Positions 36,781-44,788 are shown, numbered from the stretch's first letter. The stretch is 64,000 nt of DNA from Fluviicola sp. XM-24bin1 (GCA_003149635.1 QCWI01000004.1:168500-232499), one strand, 5' to 3'. Numbers and translations are program-made. The notes: generated by a model from the sequence alone, not told the origin.

Positions 36781-37457
36781 TTCTTCTTGTTTAATGTTTT
36801 TCTAAATCCTATGTAAATTCCTGTTACTCCTTGGTTCCCCAGAATTCCGGTGTAGGGCACAAATGCATCCTCTCCGGCAATATATGGGCCTAATAACTTT
36901 ACTTCTGCGAATAACTGATAACGATTTTCAGTTGCCTTGAATACGTGTCCAAATTGAGGACTGAACAAAACTCGTTGCGCGTTGGGGCGGTCGAAATCCA
37001 CATCGGGACTTAAAACAAAAGTGTTATTGCATCCGATATAGAAGTAATTGCGTCGCTTCCCGTAATTCCAATAGGCGTTTGCATCTATCGCCGGCCAAAA
37101 ATTAAACGCCTTCGCACTCGGTGAATACGCCAGTTGGGCCGTTCCCGTCAAACTTACACTCGGCCAATATCCTTTCTGCTTCAATGGTCGATACGTTGCT
37201 CCGAAATCCATGTGTCCGGTACCGAACAAAAATGATGTGGTATGCAATGCTGTGAATACGGTAAGATTTGAATCCAATCCGTATCCTGCTTCAATGGATG
37301 ATAATGGTGCGGGGATTGCTACTCCACCAAATCCCACCATTGGGCCTCCTACACTTCCTCCTACTGCCCATTGATCTTTCTCCAAGGGCTCCACAAAACG
37401 AGTTGGTGCACAACCAATGAAAGTGAGCACCACCACCGCTATCAAAAATTCTTTCAT
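36777..37457 (-). CDS. Small lipoprotein, probable outer-membrane beta-barrel-like
   Basis: 226 aa from ATG 37457 with lipobox 'LTFIGCAPT'. An in-frame ATG at 37490 would bypass the promoter and add a non-signal extension, so it was not used. The mature part has many alternating aromatic/hydrophobic stretches ('HMDFGATYRPLKQKGYWPSV', 'LAYSPSAKAFNFWPAIDAN', 'VTGIYIGFRKTL'), suggesting a small barrel. No family recognised. It is co-transcribed with the hydrolase lipoprotein (ATGA overlap). Confidence 0.75.
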   Translation of the reverse strand: MKEFLIAVVVLTFIGCAPTRFVEPLEKDQWAVGGSVGGPMVGFGGVAIPAPLSSIEAGYGLDSNLTVFTALHTTSFLFGTGHMDFGATYRPLKQKGYWPSVSLTGTAQLAYSPSAKAFNFWPAIDANAYWNYGKRRNYFYIGCNNTFVLSPDVDFDRPNAQRVLFSPQFGHVFKATENRYQLFAEVKLLGPYIAGEDAFVPYTGILGNQGVTGIYIGFRKTLNKKK

Positions 37458-37461
37458 GGTA

Positions 37462-37492
37462 CAAAAATACGCGAATCCATTGAAAATCACAA
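37462..37492 (-). promoter_or_regulatory. Promoter of the lipoprotein-hydrolase pair (leaderless spacing)
   Basis: Minus strand reads TTG-N20-TATTTTTG with the -7 box at 37462-37469. Only 4 nt separate it from the ATG at 37457, so the transcript probably starts at or beside the start codon. Confidence 0.6.
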
Positions 37493-37620
37493 CGCTTTAA
37501 CTATGCATACACAATTATTGCATAAGGAAATGATTTGCAATTTTCTCCTGAAATGATTATCTTATTTGCTTTACCCCTTGATTTACTGAATGTTAAAGAG
37601 TCTAAAGCTCATTTTACGCC

Positions 37621-37653
37621 TTGAAATTCGGTACGGAATTTGTTATTTTTTTG
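37621..37653 (+). promoter_or_regulatory. Possible promoter of the lipocalin-like gene
   Basis: TTG at 37621 is followed after about 20 nt by TATTTTTTTG, a -7-like box with two extra T residues. The ATG is about 22 nt downstream. Confidence 0.35.
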
Positions 37654-37675
37654 TTAAATCAAAATTCAAAAGCGT

Positions 37676-38125
37676 ATGAAGAAGAGAATTACGAAATATT
37701 TAGGAGGAATAGCGCTACTATCAGTATTAGCCCTGTTCTCGTGTCAGAAAGAGGGAGAGTTGAATCGTACCGAGAGAAAGCTGGTCGGAACGTGGACTTT
37801 TGAACAAGCGAATCTACAAAGTGGTTTGTTCAGCAGTGACGACGTTATGAGTGAATACGATGCCGATAAGCTTACATTGAAAGCCGATTATACCGCAGAG
37901 TATTATGACGATGAAACCGAGAGCACAAGCTACGGTACGTGGACGAAATCAACGGAAACTGTAGACGATTGTGTTACGACGGTTCTGACATTGGAAATGA
38001 CGCGTTCTTCGAACAACGAGGCACATCAAATGGAACTGCATCACGTAACAGTGACCAAAAAGAAATTGAAAGGCGGAATGGAAACGCCAGATGGCAAATG
38101 CGACTTTGTACTTGTGAGACAATAG
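37676..38125 (+). CDS. Lipocalin-like lipoprotein
   Basis: 149 aa. Lipobox 'LALFSCQKE' (Cys near residue 23). The mature domain begins 'RKLVGTWTFEQANLQ' and alternates beta-strands ('KLTLKADYTAEYYDD', 'TSYGTWTKSTETVDD', 'TTVLTLEMTRSSN'), as in the lipocalin-like domains common in Bacteroidota lipoproteins. Ligand and role are unknown. Its terminator is at 38155-38188. Confidence 0.8.
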   Translation: MKKRITKYLGGIALLSVLALFSCQKEGELNRTERKLVGTWTFEQANLQSGLFSSDDVMSEYDADKLTLKADYTAEYYDDETESTSYGTWTKSTETVDDCVTTVLTLEMTRSSNNEAHQMELHHVTVTKKKLKGGMETPDGKCDFVLVRQ

Positions 38126-38154
38126 ATCTCCGGTACTGATTACCGTTGGAAACG

Positions 38155-38188
38155 AAAAGCCCTGATCTCTTTGGAGGTTGGGGTTTTT
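38155..38188 (+). terminator. Terminator after the lipocalin-like gene
   Basis: AAAAGCCC (38155-38162) pairs with GGGGTTTT (38180-38187) with one mismatch; the 3' arm runs into T residues. Confidence 0.6.
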
Positions 38189-38473
38189 ATTTGGGAAGCA
38201 TTGAACTTAAAACGGAAGAAGCCAAGATCGGGAGATCTCGGCTTCTAACCTAACCACTATTCACTGAAAAAGATACTGACCGTATCTCACAACATTGGGC
38301 GTAAAGAACAATATTGCGTTTACAGCCAGATTCTTAATTAACGTCAATGTAACCAAAATTGTACCAAGTTTCGCAATTTTGCGCAACTTCTTTAAACTTA
38401 ACTATCTGACTCCCTTTCCGAAGCATTCCACTACTCCAAAATTTCAACTCGTCTTATAATAACGCTTAGAGCC
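38189..38473. other. Gene-free stretch with a strong hairpin
   Basis: No coding frame was found in this part of the 400-bp gap before tsf. GAAGCCAAGATC (38218-38229) pairs with GATCTCGGCTTC (38234-38245) with one mismatch and a 4-nt loop, but no T-run follows on either strand. A smaller palindrome CGCAA/TTGCG lies near 38371. These could be RNA structures or relics; no known riboswitch was recognised. Confidence 0.5.
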
Positions 38474-38504
38474 ACAAAAAAAGGCTACCCATTTGGATAG
38501 CCTT
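38474..38504 (-). terminator. Terminator of the rplM-rpsI-rpsB-tsf operon
   Basis: AAGGCTA.CCC (38481-38490) pairs with GG.TAGCCTT (to 38504) around ATTT; reading minus, the stem is followed by TTTTTTTGTG. It is 21 bp past the tsf stop. Confidence 0.9.
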
Positions 38505-38525
38505 CTTATATCGTTTCATGACTTA

Positions 38526-39356
38526 TTAAGCCATTGCTAGACGTTTGAAGTCTGTTACTGTCAATCCATCCTCAGAGTTCTTCAAGAACTGCTCAACAGT
38601 AATTTTGTTATCGCGAACGAAAGACTGGCTCAACAAAGTATTTTCTTTGAAGAATTTACCCAATCGTCCTTGAGCGATTTTGTCAGCCATTTCAGCTGGC
38701 TTTCCTTCCTGGATAGCCAAGTCACGACCTACTTCCAACTCACGAGCGATAGTTGCCTCATCAACTCCGTCTTTGTTCAAAGCGATAGGAGCCATTGCAG
38801 CTACTTGCATTGCTACTTGCTTACCAGCATCAGCAGCAGTATCAGAAGCCTTGTTCAAACCTACCATTGAAGCCAATTGGTTTCCTGGGTGGTTGTATCC
38901 AACAACTAGATCCGCGTTTACTACATCGTATCCAGAGATTACCAATTTCTCACCGATAACACCGATTTGCTCAGTAATTTTCTCTTCAACAGTCAATTTG
39001 TCGTCGTAGTTCAACGCCATCAACTCTTCTTTAGTAGCTGGCATGTTTTTCATTGCTACGTCTACCAAAGAGCGAACGAACGCATTGAAGTCAGAGTTCT
39101 TCGCTACGAAGTCAGTTTCACAACTCAACGCGAAAACGATTCCTGATTTTCCATCTTCTGTTGTTTCAGCGAAAATCAATCCTTCTTTTGTTTCGTTGTC
39201 ACCACGCTTAGCAGCAACTTTTTGACCTTTCTTACGAAGCACGTCTACTGCCGCGTCGAAATCGCCGTCTGTTTCAACAAGAGCCTTTTTACAGTCCATC
39301 ATACCTGCTCCTGTCATTTTTCTTAGTTTGTTTACATCTGCAGCTGTGATTGCCAT
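38526..39356 (-). CDS. tsf: Translation elongation factor Ts
   Basis: 276 aa from ATG 39356. The guanine-nucleotide exchange factor for EF-Tu. N-terminal UBA-like domain 'ADVNKLRKMTGAGMMDCKKA', 'LVETDGDFDAAVDVLRKKG', the core 'VFALSCETDFVAKNSDF' and the C-terminal 'TLLSQSFVRDNKITVEQFL'. A much longer open frame continues upstream to 39605, but those Lys/Gln-rich residues are an off-frame reading of the rpsB tail repeats, so the start was set at 39356. 28 bp downstream of rpsB. Confidence 0.97.
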   Translation of the reverse strand: MAITAADVNKLRKMTGAGMMDCKKALVETDGDFDAAVDVLRKKGQKVAAKRGDNETKEGLIFAETTEDGKSGIVFALSCETDFVAKNSDFNAFVRSLVDVAMKNMPATKEELMALNYDDKLTVEEKITEQIGVIGEKLVISGYDVVNADLVVGYNHPGNQLASMVGLNKASDTAADAGKQVAMQVAAMAPIALNKDGVDEATIARELEVGRDLAIQEGKPAEMADKIAQGRLGKFFKENTLLSQSFVRDNKITVEQFLKNSEDGLTVTDFKRLAMA

Positions 39357-39384
39357 GGAATAAACTTTTAAGTGATTGTAATAA

Positions 39385-40293
39385 TTATGCTTCTTTTTCT
39401 TCTGAAGCGTCTGCTTCTGGAGCTGCTTCTGCTGCAACTTCTTCAGTAGCTGGTACTTCTTCTTTTGCTTCTGCCTTTGGTGCTTCCTCAGCTGCTGGAG
39501 CCTCCTCTTTCGCTGGAGCTTCTTCCTTTGCCGGAGCAGCTTCTGCTTTTGGTGCCTCTTCTTTAGCTGGTGCTTCCTCTTTTGGAGCTGGAGCATCTTT
39601 TGCATTCTTACGCTCAGTCAATCCTTCTTTTACTGCACCACAGATAGCGTCCATGATGATAGAGATTGATTTTGTTGCGTCGTCGTTACCTGGAATTGGG
39701 AAATCAACCAATTTCGGGTTTGAGTTTGTATCCACGATTGCGAATACTGGGATGTTCAAGCGCTTCGCTTCTTTCAATGCGATATGCTCTTTTACGATAT
39801 CTACGATGAAGATCGCTGCAGGCTGACGTGTCATGTCCGCGATAGATCCGAAGTTTTTCTCCAACTTCTCACGCTGACGTGTCTTAAACAAACGCTCACG
39901 CTTGTTCAATGTTTCCCATGTTCCATCAGTCTTCATTTTGTCGATAGACGTCATTTTACGAATGGAACGACGAGTTGTTTGGAAGTTTGTCAACATACCT
40001 CCTGACCAACGCTCAGTTACGTATGGCATGTTAATTTCCTTTACGCGCTCAGAGATAATATCTTTCGCTTGTTTTTTTGTTGCAACGAAAAGAATCTTTT
40101 TACCCGACTTTGCAATTTGCTTCAAAGCAGCCGCCGACTGATCGAGGTGTGCAATTGTCTTATTTAGATCGATAATGTGGATACCTTTCTTCTCCTCGAA
40201 GATGTATGGCGCCATGGCCGGGTTCCATTTTCTTTTCATGTGTCCAAAGTGAACACCTGCTTCTAATAAATCTTCAAATTTTACTTTTGACAT
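39385..40293 (-). CDS. rpsB: 30S ribosomal protein S2 with long acidic/Ala-rich C-terminal extension
   Basis: 302 aa. Residues 1-230 are a standard bS2: 'FEDLLEAGVHFGHMKRKWNP', 'APYIFEEKKGIHIIDLNKTI', 'ILFVATKKQAKDIISE', 'RWSGGMLTNFQT' and 'VFAIVDTNSNP'. The last ~70 residues are imperfect repeats of EEAPAKEEAPKAEA type. E. coli S2 is about 241 aa, so this is a disordered tail, probably surface-exposed. It lies between rpsI and tsf in the classic order. Confidence 0.97.
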   Translation of the reverse strand: MSKVKFEDLLEAGVHFGHMKRKWNPAMAPYIFEEKKGIHIIDLNKTIAHLDQSAAALKQIAKSGKKILFVATKKQAKDIISERVKEINMPYVTERWSGGMLTNFQTTRRSIRKMTSIDKMKTDGTWETLNKRERLFKTRQREKLEKNFGSIADMTRQPAAIFIVDIVKEHIALKEAKRLNIPVFAIVDTNSNPKLVDFPIPGNDDATKSISIIMDAICGAVKEGLTERKNAKDAPAPKEEAPAKEEAPKAEAAPAKEEAPAKEEAPAAEEAPKAEAKEEVPATEEVAAEAAPEADASEEKEA

Positions 40294-40403
40294 TTTCTTT
40301 TACTTTAATTGTTTACGTTCCTTTAGTAATCAATCCGGGAGGGATCAGCAGTGCTGACGGGTACTCTCGAACTTGGATACTAAACAACCGCCAAATAGTT
40401 TTC

Positions 40404-40790
40404 TTAACGTTTCGAGAATTGGAATTTCTTACGTGCTTTCGGCTGACCTGGCTTCTTACGCTCGACCATACGTGGATCACGTGTCATCAATCCTTCTTCT
40501 TTCAACATTGGTTTGAACTCTGCGTCCACTTCTACAAGAGCGCGAGAGATTCCCAAACGGATGGCCTCAACTTGTCCGTTGATTCCTCCACCTGATACGT
40601 TCACTTTAACATCGTACTGACCAACTGTGTCTGTCAATGCGAATGGCTGAACGATTTTTGATTGAAGTACGGCTACAGGAAAGAACTCCTTGTAGTCACG
40701 CTTATTTACAGTCACGTTCCCTTTTCCTTTTGTAAGGTAAACACGGGCAACGGATGTTTTTCTTCTTCCTAGTGTGTTAATTACTTCCAT
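40404..40790 (-). CDS. rpsI: 30S ribosomal protein S9
   Basis: 128 aa, full length. '[20 protein letters not shown]', '[20 protein letters not shown]', '[12 protein letters not shown]' and the C-terminal '[18 protein letters not shown]' whose basic tail reaches the P-site tRNA. 4 bp downstream of rplM. Confidence 0.98.
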   Translation of the reverse strand: MEVINTLGRRKTSVARVYLTKGKGNVTVNKRDYKEFFPVAVLQSKIVQPFALTDTVGQYDVKVNVSGGGINGQVEAIRLGISRALVEVDAEFKPMLKEEGLMTRDPRMVERKKPGQPKARKKFQFSKR

Positions 40791-40794
40791 GCTA

Positions 40795-41250
40795 TTATTT
40801 GAATGTATCCAAGTTTAGTACTTCTGGTTTCTGCGCTTCTTGTTTGTGCTCAGGACCAACGTACACTTTTAGGTTAGTAAATAACTGACGTCCAAGCTTG
40901 TTTTTAGGAAGCATTCCTTTAACTGCTTTTTCGACTAATCTTTCTGGATGTTTTTTCAACATCTCTTCTGCTGTCAAAGAACGCTGTCCACCTGGGTAAC
41001 CAGTGTAACGGATGTATTCTTTGTCAACGAGTTTTGTACCTGAAAAGGCAACTTTTTCTGCGTTGATAACGATAACGTTGTCGCCACAGTCAGCATGCGG
41101 TGTGAAGTTTGGTTTGTGTTTTCCACGAATCACCTTCGCCACCTTACTTGCCAAACGACCAAGAGGTTGGCCTTCAGCATCCACTACGAACCACTTTTTA
41201 TGAGCGGTTTCTTTGTTAGCGGAAACGGTTTTGTAACTTAATGTATCCAC
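40795..41250 (-). CDS. rplM: 50S ribosomal protein L13
   Basis: 151 aa if started at GTG 41250, giving M-D-T-L-S-Y-K-T, the common Bacteroidota N-terminus. An in-frame ATG at 41325 lies upstream of the promoter and was rejected. Signatures: '[20 protein letters not shown]', '[19 protein letters not shown]', '[20 protein letters not shown]' and '[16 protein letters not shown]'. First gene of the operon; the short leader carries a hairpin. Confidence 0.97.
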   Translation of the reverse strand: MDTLSYKTVSANKETAHKKWFVVDAEGQPLGRLASKVAKVIRGKHKPNFTPHADCGDNVIVINAEKVAFSGTKLVDKEYIRYTGYPGGQRSLTAEEMLKKHPERLVEKAVKGMLPKNKLGRQLFTNLKVYVGPEHKQEAQKPEVLNLDTFK

Positions 41251-41278
41251 AATTAAACATTTATTAAATAAGACAATT

Positions 41279-41293
41279 CCCCTAAAATGGGGG
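41279..41293 (-). promoter_or_regulatory. 5'-terminal hairpin in the rplM leader
   Basis: CCCC...GGGG (41279-41282 with 41289-41292) encloses TAAAAT, where A-T pairs can extend the stem. The predicted transcription start falls at about 41289-41291, so the hairpin would sit at the extreme 5' end of the mRNA. It might protect against decay or take part in autoregulation. Confidence 0.45.
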
Positions 41294-41295
41294 TG

Positions 41296-41326
41296 CAAAG
41301 ATATGATTTCTAGGTTTATTAACAAA
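41296..41326 (-). promoter_or_regulatory. Promoter of the rplM-rpsI-rpsB-tsf operon
   Basis: Minus strand reads TTTG (41326-41323), 19 nt, then TATCTTTG (41303-41296): both elements and spacing fit the Bacteroidota consensus exactly. Confidence 0.85.
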
Positions 41327-41372
41327 CCCTTTTGAATAAAGAATTAACGGTAAGGAGGAAAATATACTCAGT

Positions 41373-41456
41373 GCGACCACAAAGGCATGGAGTACACAAG
41401 GGAATAATGCTCTTAAAGTGCACAAGAATCGAACAAGTTCGACGCAATAAGTTCTT
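41373..41456 (+). repeat. Dispersed intergenic repeat, copy A (~84 nt)
   Basis: Begins GCGACCACAAAGGC, contains AAGTGCACAAG and the palindrome TCGAACAAGTTCGA, and ends near CAATAAGTTCT. By eye it aligns over its whole length with the minus strand of 62741-62823. It lies between the rplM promoter and the 3' end of the T9SS-tail protein gene. Confidence 0.75.
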
Positions 41457-41991
41457 AATGATTGACCCCAATTTTCTCAGTAGAAATTCGGCCTTCTTTG
41501 CCTTCTATTTTAACTAAATAAGTACCGGGAAAAAGATCTTGAATGCGCATCACTGATTGCCCTTGACTCAACTCTTCTTCTTTCATAAGAACTCCTGAAA
41601 GATTGAAAATTTGGATCTTTTGAATTTCGGCCGGAATGTTTATTTCAGTGGACGCAGGATTGGGCCACACCTTCGCTTCCTCTAACATATTCTCATCCAA
41701 ACTGAGAGTAGCACAAAAATTCACATCTATCGAAACGACATACATCTGACTGTTTTGATCTATGATTTTAAGTCGATAGGTTTCACACCCTGTTCCGAAT
41801 ACATCAAAATAGACTCTGTACTGCGCTTCATCTCCGGACAAAATTCCTTCCAGGGAACAATCGCATGCGCCAGAGCAGCTAATAGAAACCTCATCTGCAC
41901 CAGAAATACGAGCTGTGGTATCTTCTTGTGCGAATGAAAATTCTGTGGTGAGAAGAATAAAGAATAGAATTGGGTAGATAAATGTTCTCAT
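41455..41991 (-). CDS. Small secreted protein with T9SS type A-like C-terminal tail
   Basis: 178 aa from ATG 41991, opening a signal peptide (MRTFIYPILFFILLTTEFSFAQ). A Cys-rich segment 'SISCSGACDCSLEG' and 'GTGCETYRLKIID' follow. The last ~80 residues fit a T9SS sorting domain: 'AKVWPNPASTEINIPAE', 'IQIFNLSGVLMKEEEL', 'LFPGTYLVKIEGKEG', 'STEKIGV'. It should be exported across the outer membrane by the type IX system. The N-terminal module is unknown. Confidence 0.8.
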   Translation of the reverse strand: MRTFIYPILFFILLTTEFSFAQEDTTARISGADEVSISCSGACDCSLEGILSGDEAQYRVYFDVFGTGCETYRLKIIDQNSQMYVVSIDVNFCATLSLDENMLEEAKVWPNPASTEINIPAEIQKIQIFNLSGVLMKEEELSQGQSVMRIQDLFPGTYLVKIEGKEGRISTEKIGVNH

Positions 41992-42141
41992 GACTTTGTA
42001 GTGCTTGTGTGATTTAATATACATTTATTGCACACGTAAAAACAAGTCAAACTTCCCACATTACGTGGTTCTACGTAGTATTATCAGTACATGTTGCTGA
42101 GTAGATTTGCTCACATCTGGGAATCATCAAAGAAAATCGGT

Positions 42142-43602
42142 CTAATTAGACATTATCATGGAGAATTTCGTCAACACGATGTCCAATCTCCAGCTTTGAG
42201 ACGCCTCTCTAAAATCTGTGAACGGTTTTGTTTTCATCCCTCTGTTTTGGAAAAATTCTAGCGAGGCTTTGTTGTCCATTAAGAGAATCAGCGTTTGATC
42301 TTCGGCATATTGATCCATGGTTGCATTTTCGAGATACGGTAAAACTCTGTTATTTACAACTCCATCTAAATTGATCACATTGAAACGATCACCTAGGCAC
42401 GCTCCAGGCAACCCCGCATTAAACACACCAATAAAAGTTCCTTTCGGCGCAAATTCACGGACTTCCTCACAGACATTTATAACTTCTTGCCCCTCAAATT
42501 TTCTAGGATTTAATTGCGCCTCCGACCAAATCGCGATAAGCAATAATGAAAGCGAAGGAATGATGATGTTTCTCTTGTTCGAAAACCAATCCATCCCATG
42601 AGAAATTACGATGACCATGAACAGAAAGTAAGGAACCAAATACCAATCGCGGAACCCATGGAGTGTGATAATACTGATTGAAATTAAGATCGTTCCTACC
42701 GTGCCAAGGAATAATAGAAGTCTCCATAGATTTCTATCCTTTCGGTTATAAATGGTGTACACCCCCAATAATGTTGCGACGAGAACCATCCAACTCAGTC
42801 CTGACTCTGCATAAAACACAGTTCCGATTGCACCTTTAAATCCTTCCCAAAAAGGAAAGTCGTACCACCCAGCATGAATTGCTTTGGCTTGACCGGATGA
42901 CGGAATGATGCTCCCGAAGTATGCGTAATTGATGAGTAGCCAACTTACAAAAACTATAACTGGGCCGATAGAGACCAGCAGCCATTGTTTGAACGATTGC
43001 TTTTGAAGCATTGCCAAAACAAACAAACCGAAAAGAAGCACGGAAAACTCCATTCGGGTAATCACGAACAAACTAAAAACTATGGCCGTCCACCAAAAGT
43101 TTCTTTGATCTCGGATCCAAAGGAATGCACGCAAAACGAGCACTAACATCAAAAAGGACAAAGCTCCTTCCGTTCCGTTGAACGTAACACTTAAAATCTT
43201 CGGATGAAGGATAAAAACGGAAGGCAAAATCACCGCTAACCAATCTGACCAACCCATTTCTCTTGCCCATTTTCTGAGTTGGAAACAGGTTAAAACGCTA
43301 AGAAGGGTTACGATTAGCGAAACGATCACCCAGGACGCATACCAATCATTGAGCAACCATTTTCCGAAGGGTATCAGCGTGAAAAGGAATAAGGGTTGAA
43401 ACCCATTTGTTGGGTTAATACCATCAAAAGTAAATCCATCTCCGGCTGTAACGTGTCCAGCGATCTGGGAATAATAGTACAAGTCATCCGATCCCCAACG
43501 TGTGAGAAGTTCTCCTTCCGGCTGAAAAATGATCATCAGTCGGATGACAATCCCGACCAATAACATCAACCAAAAAATATGCGAAGGCTTGATGCGATTC
43601 AT
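42142..43602 (-). CDS. Polytopic membrane protein, GT-C glycosyltransferase-like
   Basis: 486 aa with about 11 hydrophobic segments and a C-terminal soluble domain of ~110 aa. The first external loop has 'RWGSDDLYYYSQIAGHV' and 'GINPTNGFQPLF', resembling the DD/ED motif of lipid-phosphosugar-dependent GT-C transferases (PMT/ArnT-like). The donor would be a polyprenyl-phosphate sugar. The next gene upstream belongs to another unit, separated by a terminator. Assignment is by topology and one motif. Confidence 0.65.
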   Translation of the reverse strand: MNRIKPSHIFWLMLLVGIVIRLMIIFQPEGELLTRWGSDDLYYYSQIAGHVTAGDGFTFDGINPTNGFQPLFLFTLIPFGKWLLNDWYASWVIVSLIVTLLSVLTCFQLRKWAREMGWSDWLAVILPSVFILHPKILSVTFNGTEGALSFLMLVLVLRAFLWIRDQRNFWWTAIVFSLFVITRMEFSVLLFGLFVLAMLQKQSFKQWLLVSIGPVIVFVSWLLINYAYFGSIIPSSGQAKAIHAGWYDFPFWEGFKGAIGTVFYAESGLSWMVLVATLLGVYTIYNRKDRNLWRLLLFLGTVGTILISISIITLHGFRDWYLVPYFLFMVIVISHGMDWFSNKRNIIIPSLSLLLIAIWSEAQLNPRKFEGQEVINVCEEVREFAPKGTFIGVFNAGLPGACLGDRFNVINLDGVVNNRVLPYLENATMDQYAEDQTLILLMDNKASLEFFQNRGMKTKPFTDFREASQSWRLDIVLTKFSMIMSN

Positions 43603-43650
43603 TGGAATCGAATGTAAAGATTATTGGGGAGTTTTGGGTTTGGGGTATAA

Positions 43651-43686
43651 AAAAACCGGCACTTCGAGAACCTCAGTGACCGGTTT
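43651..43686 (-). terminator. Terminator of the enoyl-CoA hydratase unit, repeated stem
   Basis: AAACCGG (43653-43659) pairs with CCGGTTT (43680-43686); reading minus the stem runs into TTTTTTTATACC. The 28-nt core 43656-43683 is identical to the frr terminator core at 34393-34420. Confidence 0.85.
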
Positions 43687-43729
43687 AAGTTTATCAATGT
43701 TCCTCACAGCTTCGGCGCGAGTTCTCTCG

Positions 43730-44503
43730 CTATTTCTTCTTGAAAGCGTTGATCGCATTTACTGTGAATTCTGAAAGAACCAGTTTTCCACTCATTGCGG
43801 CGCGTTCTGCTAATAGATCATCCCAATGTTCTGTTCCTTCCCAGAAGATTTGCTTCAACAAGGCCATCGCCTCTGGATTGGATTTAGAAAGTTTATCGGC
43901 TAATGTCGCAATTGCTTCATCCATCGCTTCCGCGGACTCGTACGTTTCCGTGTACAATCCGTTGTCACGTGCCCATTCAGCTGAACGCCATTCTGTCGCA
44001 TTGATTGCCAATTGGCTCATAGCCGAACGACCAATCTTACGCTCTACAGCAGGCCCAACAACGAATGGCCCGATTCCTACAGCAAGTTCCGATAATTTTA
44101 CTGCGGCATGTTCAGTTGCAAAACAGTAATCCACTGCGGATGCAACTCCTACTCCACCGCCAACAGCTTTCCCTTGAACACGTCCAATAATTAACTTCGG
44201 ACATTTACGACAAGCGTTGATCACGTTCGCGAAACCTGAGAAAAATACTTTTCCGGTTGGGAAATCTTTAATCGAAATCAATTCGTCAAAACTTGCTCCA
44301 GCACAGAAAGCTCTATCACCTTGAGATTTCAAAACAATCACTTTTACGTCATCGTTTTGTCCCAACTCTGTGATCGTATCTGCTAACTTCTGAAGAATTT
44401 TCCCCGGCAAAGAGTTGCTGAGCGGGTGACCGAATTCAATCGTTCCAATTCCTTTGTCATCAATTTCGAAAGTAACACTTCCCTGGTTGATTGCATCTGA
44501 CAT
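43730..44503 (-). CDS. Enoyl-CoA hydratase/isomerase (crotonase) family protein
   Basis: 257 aa from ATG 44503; an in-frame ATG at 44554 overlaps the RRM gene and adds a non-homologous lead. The crotonase oxyanion-hole segments are 'GDRAFCAGASFDELISI' and 'IIGRVQGKAVGGGVGVASAV'. The position of the usual first catalytic Glu ('AVKLSELAVGIGPFVVGPAV') holds Glu in 'LSELAVGI', while the second catalytic Glu region reads 'GPFVVGPAV'. The reaction could be hydration, isomerisation or another crotonase chemistry. 1 bp from the RRM gene upstream. Confidence 0.85.
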   Translation of the reverse strand: MSDAINQGSVTFEIDDKGIGTIEFGHPLSNSLPGKILQKLADTITELGQNDDVKVIVLKSQGDRAFCAGASFDELISIKDFPTGKVFFSGFANVINACRKCPKLIIGRVQGKAVGGGVGVASAVDYCFATEHAAVKLSELAVGIGPFVVGPAVERKIGRSAMSQLAINATEWRSAEWARDNGLYTETYESAEAMDEAIATLADKLSKSNPEAMALLKQIFWEGTEHWDDLLAERAAMSGKLVLSEFTVNAINAFKKK

Positions 44504-44504
44504 A

Positions 44505-44783
44505 TTACTTATCTGATGTTTTAGGTTTCGGACGATTTTCTTTTGGAGATGCAATTTTCACATCCAATTTACGACCATTCACTTCCATTCCGTTCAATGC
44601 TTCGATTGCACGGATGGCTTCATCAGTGTTTTCCATTTCTACGTATCCGAAACCGCGCGAACGCTTTGTTTTCTTCTCATATACAACGTGTGCGTAATCT
44701 ACCTTACCAAATGATGAAAAAGTGGCTCTGAGGTCTTCTGAAGTAATGCTCCAGTCAAGATTCGCGATAAAAATATTGACCAT
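44505..44783 (-). CDS. RRM-domain RNA-binding protein
   Basis: 92 aa, a single RNA recognition motif. RNP2 is 'NIFIANLDW' and RNP1 is 'RSRGFGYVEME', both with the aromatic residues that stack on RNA bases; 'AIRAIEALNGMEVNGRKLDV' completes the fold. A short basic tail (PKENRPKPKTSDK) follows. Such proteins are frequent in Bacteroidota and cyanobacteria and are often linked with cold or stress response. It lies 5 bp after the coiled-coil membrane protein gene. Confidence 0.93.
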   Translation of the reverse strand: MVNIFIANLDWSITSEDLRATFSSFGKVDYAHVVYEKKTKRSRGFGYVEMENTDEAIRAIEALNGMEVNGRKLDVKIASPKENRPKPKTSDK

Positions 44784-44788
44784 CTAAC

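Noticed and set aside
38189-38473. Riboswitch or known structured RNA in the gap before tsf
   Set aside because: Only an isolated hairpin and a small palindrome are visible, with no recognisable riboswitch core or downstream gene in the right orientation.
39357-39605. N-terminal Lys/Gln-rich extension of EF-Ts
   Set aside because: It is the rpsB tail repeat read in another frame; family members start at MAITAADVNKLR and rpsB itself is clearly coding there.
41332-41517. 61-aa plus-strand ORF upstream of the T9SS-tail gene end
   Set aside because: It covers the dispersed repeat and the antisense of a real gene and has no recognisable features.
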